The position numbers and the translations under genes are program-made. Source: Actinomycetes bacterium (GTDB taxonomy: Bacteria > Planctomycetota > Phycisphaerae > JAACET01). Taken from it: a stretch of 5,828 nt of DNA. Positions 4,827 to 5,828 of the stretch are shown here, piece after piece; positions within the stretch are counted from its first letter, which is position 1; each line of letters begins with the position of its first letter. The notes beneath the pieces were generated by a model, which was not told the DNA's origin, did not search any database, and worked only from the letters and a program-made list of their open reading frames with translations. The DNA lies in assembly GCA_030631725.1 (NCBI GenBank), contig DAOVKO010000138.1:1-5828 (forward strand), read 5' to 3'.

Positions 4827-5828
4827 AGCGTCGGTCTGATGGGTTCCGTCTCGGGTGTGTCGACGATTGTGGGTTTTATCAGGATGTACAAATAGCGTTC
4901 TGGCTTAGCGTCGGGAACCGTTCCTTCCAAGACTCTATCTCTTGTGCTCGGGCCAAGCTTCGTGGACACGCTTGTTCGAAAGATGCCAATGACTTGTTTC
5001 TTGATGAACGACGTTCTCAGCAGGACGGTGTGGCCCTTGGGCAGACTTAGAGTGTAGCTGTGTTTTGCGGTTTCTGTTTCGATCTGCCCCTCCTTGCCTA
5101 TCGAAAGGTTGCCAAACGTAGCGTCTAGGCTCAGGGTAACAAAACGGCCATCCGGCGAGGCGACGACCTTATCGAATTCTAGCTTCGAACCTGCATTAAA
5201 GGTCATCTCGGCAGTCTCCCCTTGGCTGCCCATCAGGGGTAGTTTTACGGCTTCTTTGTGTGATATGAGATGCAGCGTGCCTCCTGTCCCGTTGGCGACC
5301 GTAATTCGCGGCGCCATTAATGTCGTTATAGCTCTTGACTTCTGCGTCTCGCGGATAAGCCGCTTTGCATCCTCCGGGGACAAATCAGCGATGGACTGCT
5401 TAGCAGACAAAGTGATGCCGAGTTGTTGCGTCAGCCACTGTTTGAGTTGTTCATTGGCCTTGGCCGAAACCCAAATCAATCTCGGTTCTATTCTAATCGA
5501 CGGCTGCCGCTGTTGACGAAATTCTCCGAGCAGCTTCCCAATCTCTTGGTGGTTTTCGAGAGTCTGGACGATGAGAAGTCTGCTGCCCTCAAGTTTAATG
5601 CTTGCGGATACACCCGCTGACTTCCAAGAAGTCGGGGAAACTTTCTCCTGAATAATCTTTAGGATCTCTTCGGCAGTGGCGGCTCTCTTGACCGAGCCGC
5701 GTTGAGCCTGCCTGACTGTGCCCGAGCCGGGTTGGCTCAGCCAGCCTATCGTCTCAACGCCGGTATCTGCCCCTCCGTTAGTAAGATCCTGGATGTCATA
5801 GACAACCCTCGAATAGTGCTTCGGATAG
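4814..5828 (-). CDS. Secretin-like (type II/III secretion family) protein, C-terminal part
   Basis: The frame is open from the right edge of the window through 337 residues to TGA 4814-4816, so the N-terminus is missing; a TTG at 5479 is internal, not the start. Early in the fragment (about 8-16) comes 'VVYDIQDLT', a segment typical of secretin-type proteins from planctomycetes. A module at about 52-107 reads 'AEEILKIIQEKVSPTSWKSAG...GSRLLIVQTLENHQEIGKLLGEFRQQR', the usual W...LLV.QT..NH..I..LL..LR pattern of secretin N-domain-like repeats. Next, 'SIRIEPRLIWVS' (110-121) and 'MAPRITVANGTGGTLHLISHKEAVKLPL' (171-198) correspond to the start of the secretin beta-domain, and 'KGHTVLLRTSF...ERYLYILIKPTIVD' (264-323) to its end. 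The Gly-Gly after 'GHTVLL' and the VPxxGxxPxxxxLF gate motif are absent. Canonical secretins form outer-membrane export channels; whether this one forms a pore is doubtful. Confidence 0.82.
   Translation of the reverse strand, partial: YPKHYSRVVYDIQDLTNGGADTGVETIGWLSQPGSGTVRQAQRGSVKRAATAEEILKIIQEKVSPTSWKSAGVSASIKLEGSRLLIVQTLENHQEIGKLLGEFRQQRQPSIRIEPRLIWVSAKANEQLKQWLTQQLGITLSAKQSIADLSPEDAKRLIRETQKSRAITTLMAPRITVANGTGGTLHLISHKEAVKLPLMGSQGETAEMTFNAGSKLEFDKVVASPDGRFVTLSLDATFGNLSIGKEGQIETETAKHSYTLSLPKGHTVLLRTSFIKKQVIGIFRTSVSTKLGPSTRDRVLEGTVPDAKPERYLYILIKPTIVDTPETEPIRPTLGER

Noticed and set aside
5094..5516. Plus-strand ORF of 140 codons opposite the secretin-like gene
   Set aside because: The minus-strand frame is open for 337 codons and has recognisable family motifs; the plus frame has none.
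1..5828. CRISPR array, rRNA, complete IS or defence system
   Set aside because: No regularly spaced repeats, rRNA-like sequence, transposase or recognisable defence domain was seen on either strand.

Overview
The window looks like a piece of a moderately GC-rich genome from the Planctomycetota, most likely near the Phycisphaerae or Sedimentisphaerales. This is an inference from three protein types that I associate with that phylum: a secretin-like protein with a 'YDIQDL' segment followed by a W...LLIVQT..NH..I..LL module, a DUF2007-like protein with a long acidic tail, and a small Arg-rich protein ending in a 'YKRANNRPFPT.TEILEVI..LGYRK' domain. No marker gene in the window proves the taxonomy.

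Positions 1-3125, minus strand, hold a housekeeping gene run in the order (transcription right to left) CNNM/CBS/CorC-type membrane protein (3125-1794), recO (1443-673) and a secreted TPR protein resembling BamD/YfiO (589 to beyond position 1). A structured leader of about 140 nt and a TATAAT-bearing promoter precede the first gene. A second sigma70-like promoter overlaps the recO stop codon and would serve the TPR gene.

The most striking object is a 310-bp element (1484-1793) between the CorC-type gene and recO. It has 16-bp perfect terminal inverted repeats, is flanked by a TTA direct repeat, and contains two internal perfect hairpins and a 76-codon ORF with a consensus Shine-Dalgarno site, but no transposase. 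It is best read as a MITE-like non-autonomous element. It inserted exactly at the TAA stop codon of the CorC-type gene, and the target duplication left a stop codon on both sides. Removing it restores a tight 37-nt junction between the two genes.

Positions 3126-3587 are a non-coding divergent promoter region. A second transcription direction (plus) then carries a DUF2007-like protein with a strongly acidic tail (3588-3995) and, after a 240-nt gap with repeats and hairpins, a small protein built from [DE]RRxxxDRR repeats plus a compact C-terminal domain (4236-4640). Facing it on the minus strand is the C-terminal 337 residues of a secretin-like (type II/III secretion) protein (5828-4814), which lacks the usual GG and VPxxGxxP secretin signature. 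Small perfect hairpins overlap both convergent stop codons.

The CorC-type protein (membrane ion homeostasis), RecO (recombinational repair) and the TPR lipoprotein-like factor (envelope assembly) are functionally unrelated and are probably linked only as a conserved housekeeping cluster. No tRNA, rRNA, CRISPR array or complete IS was found.
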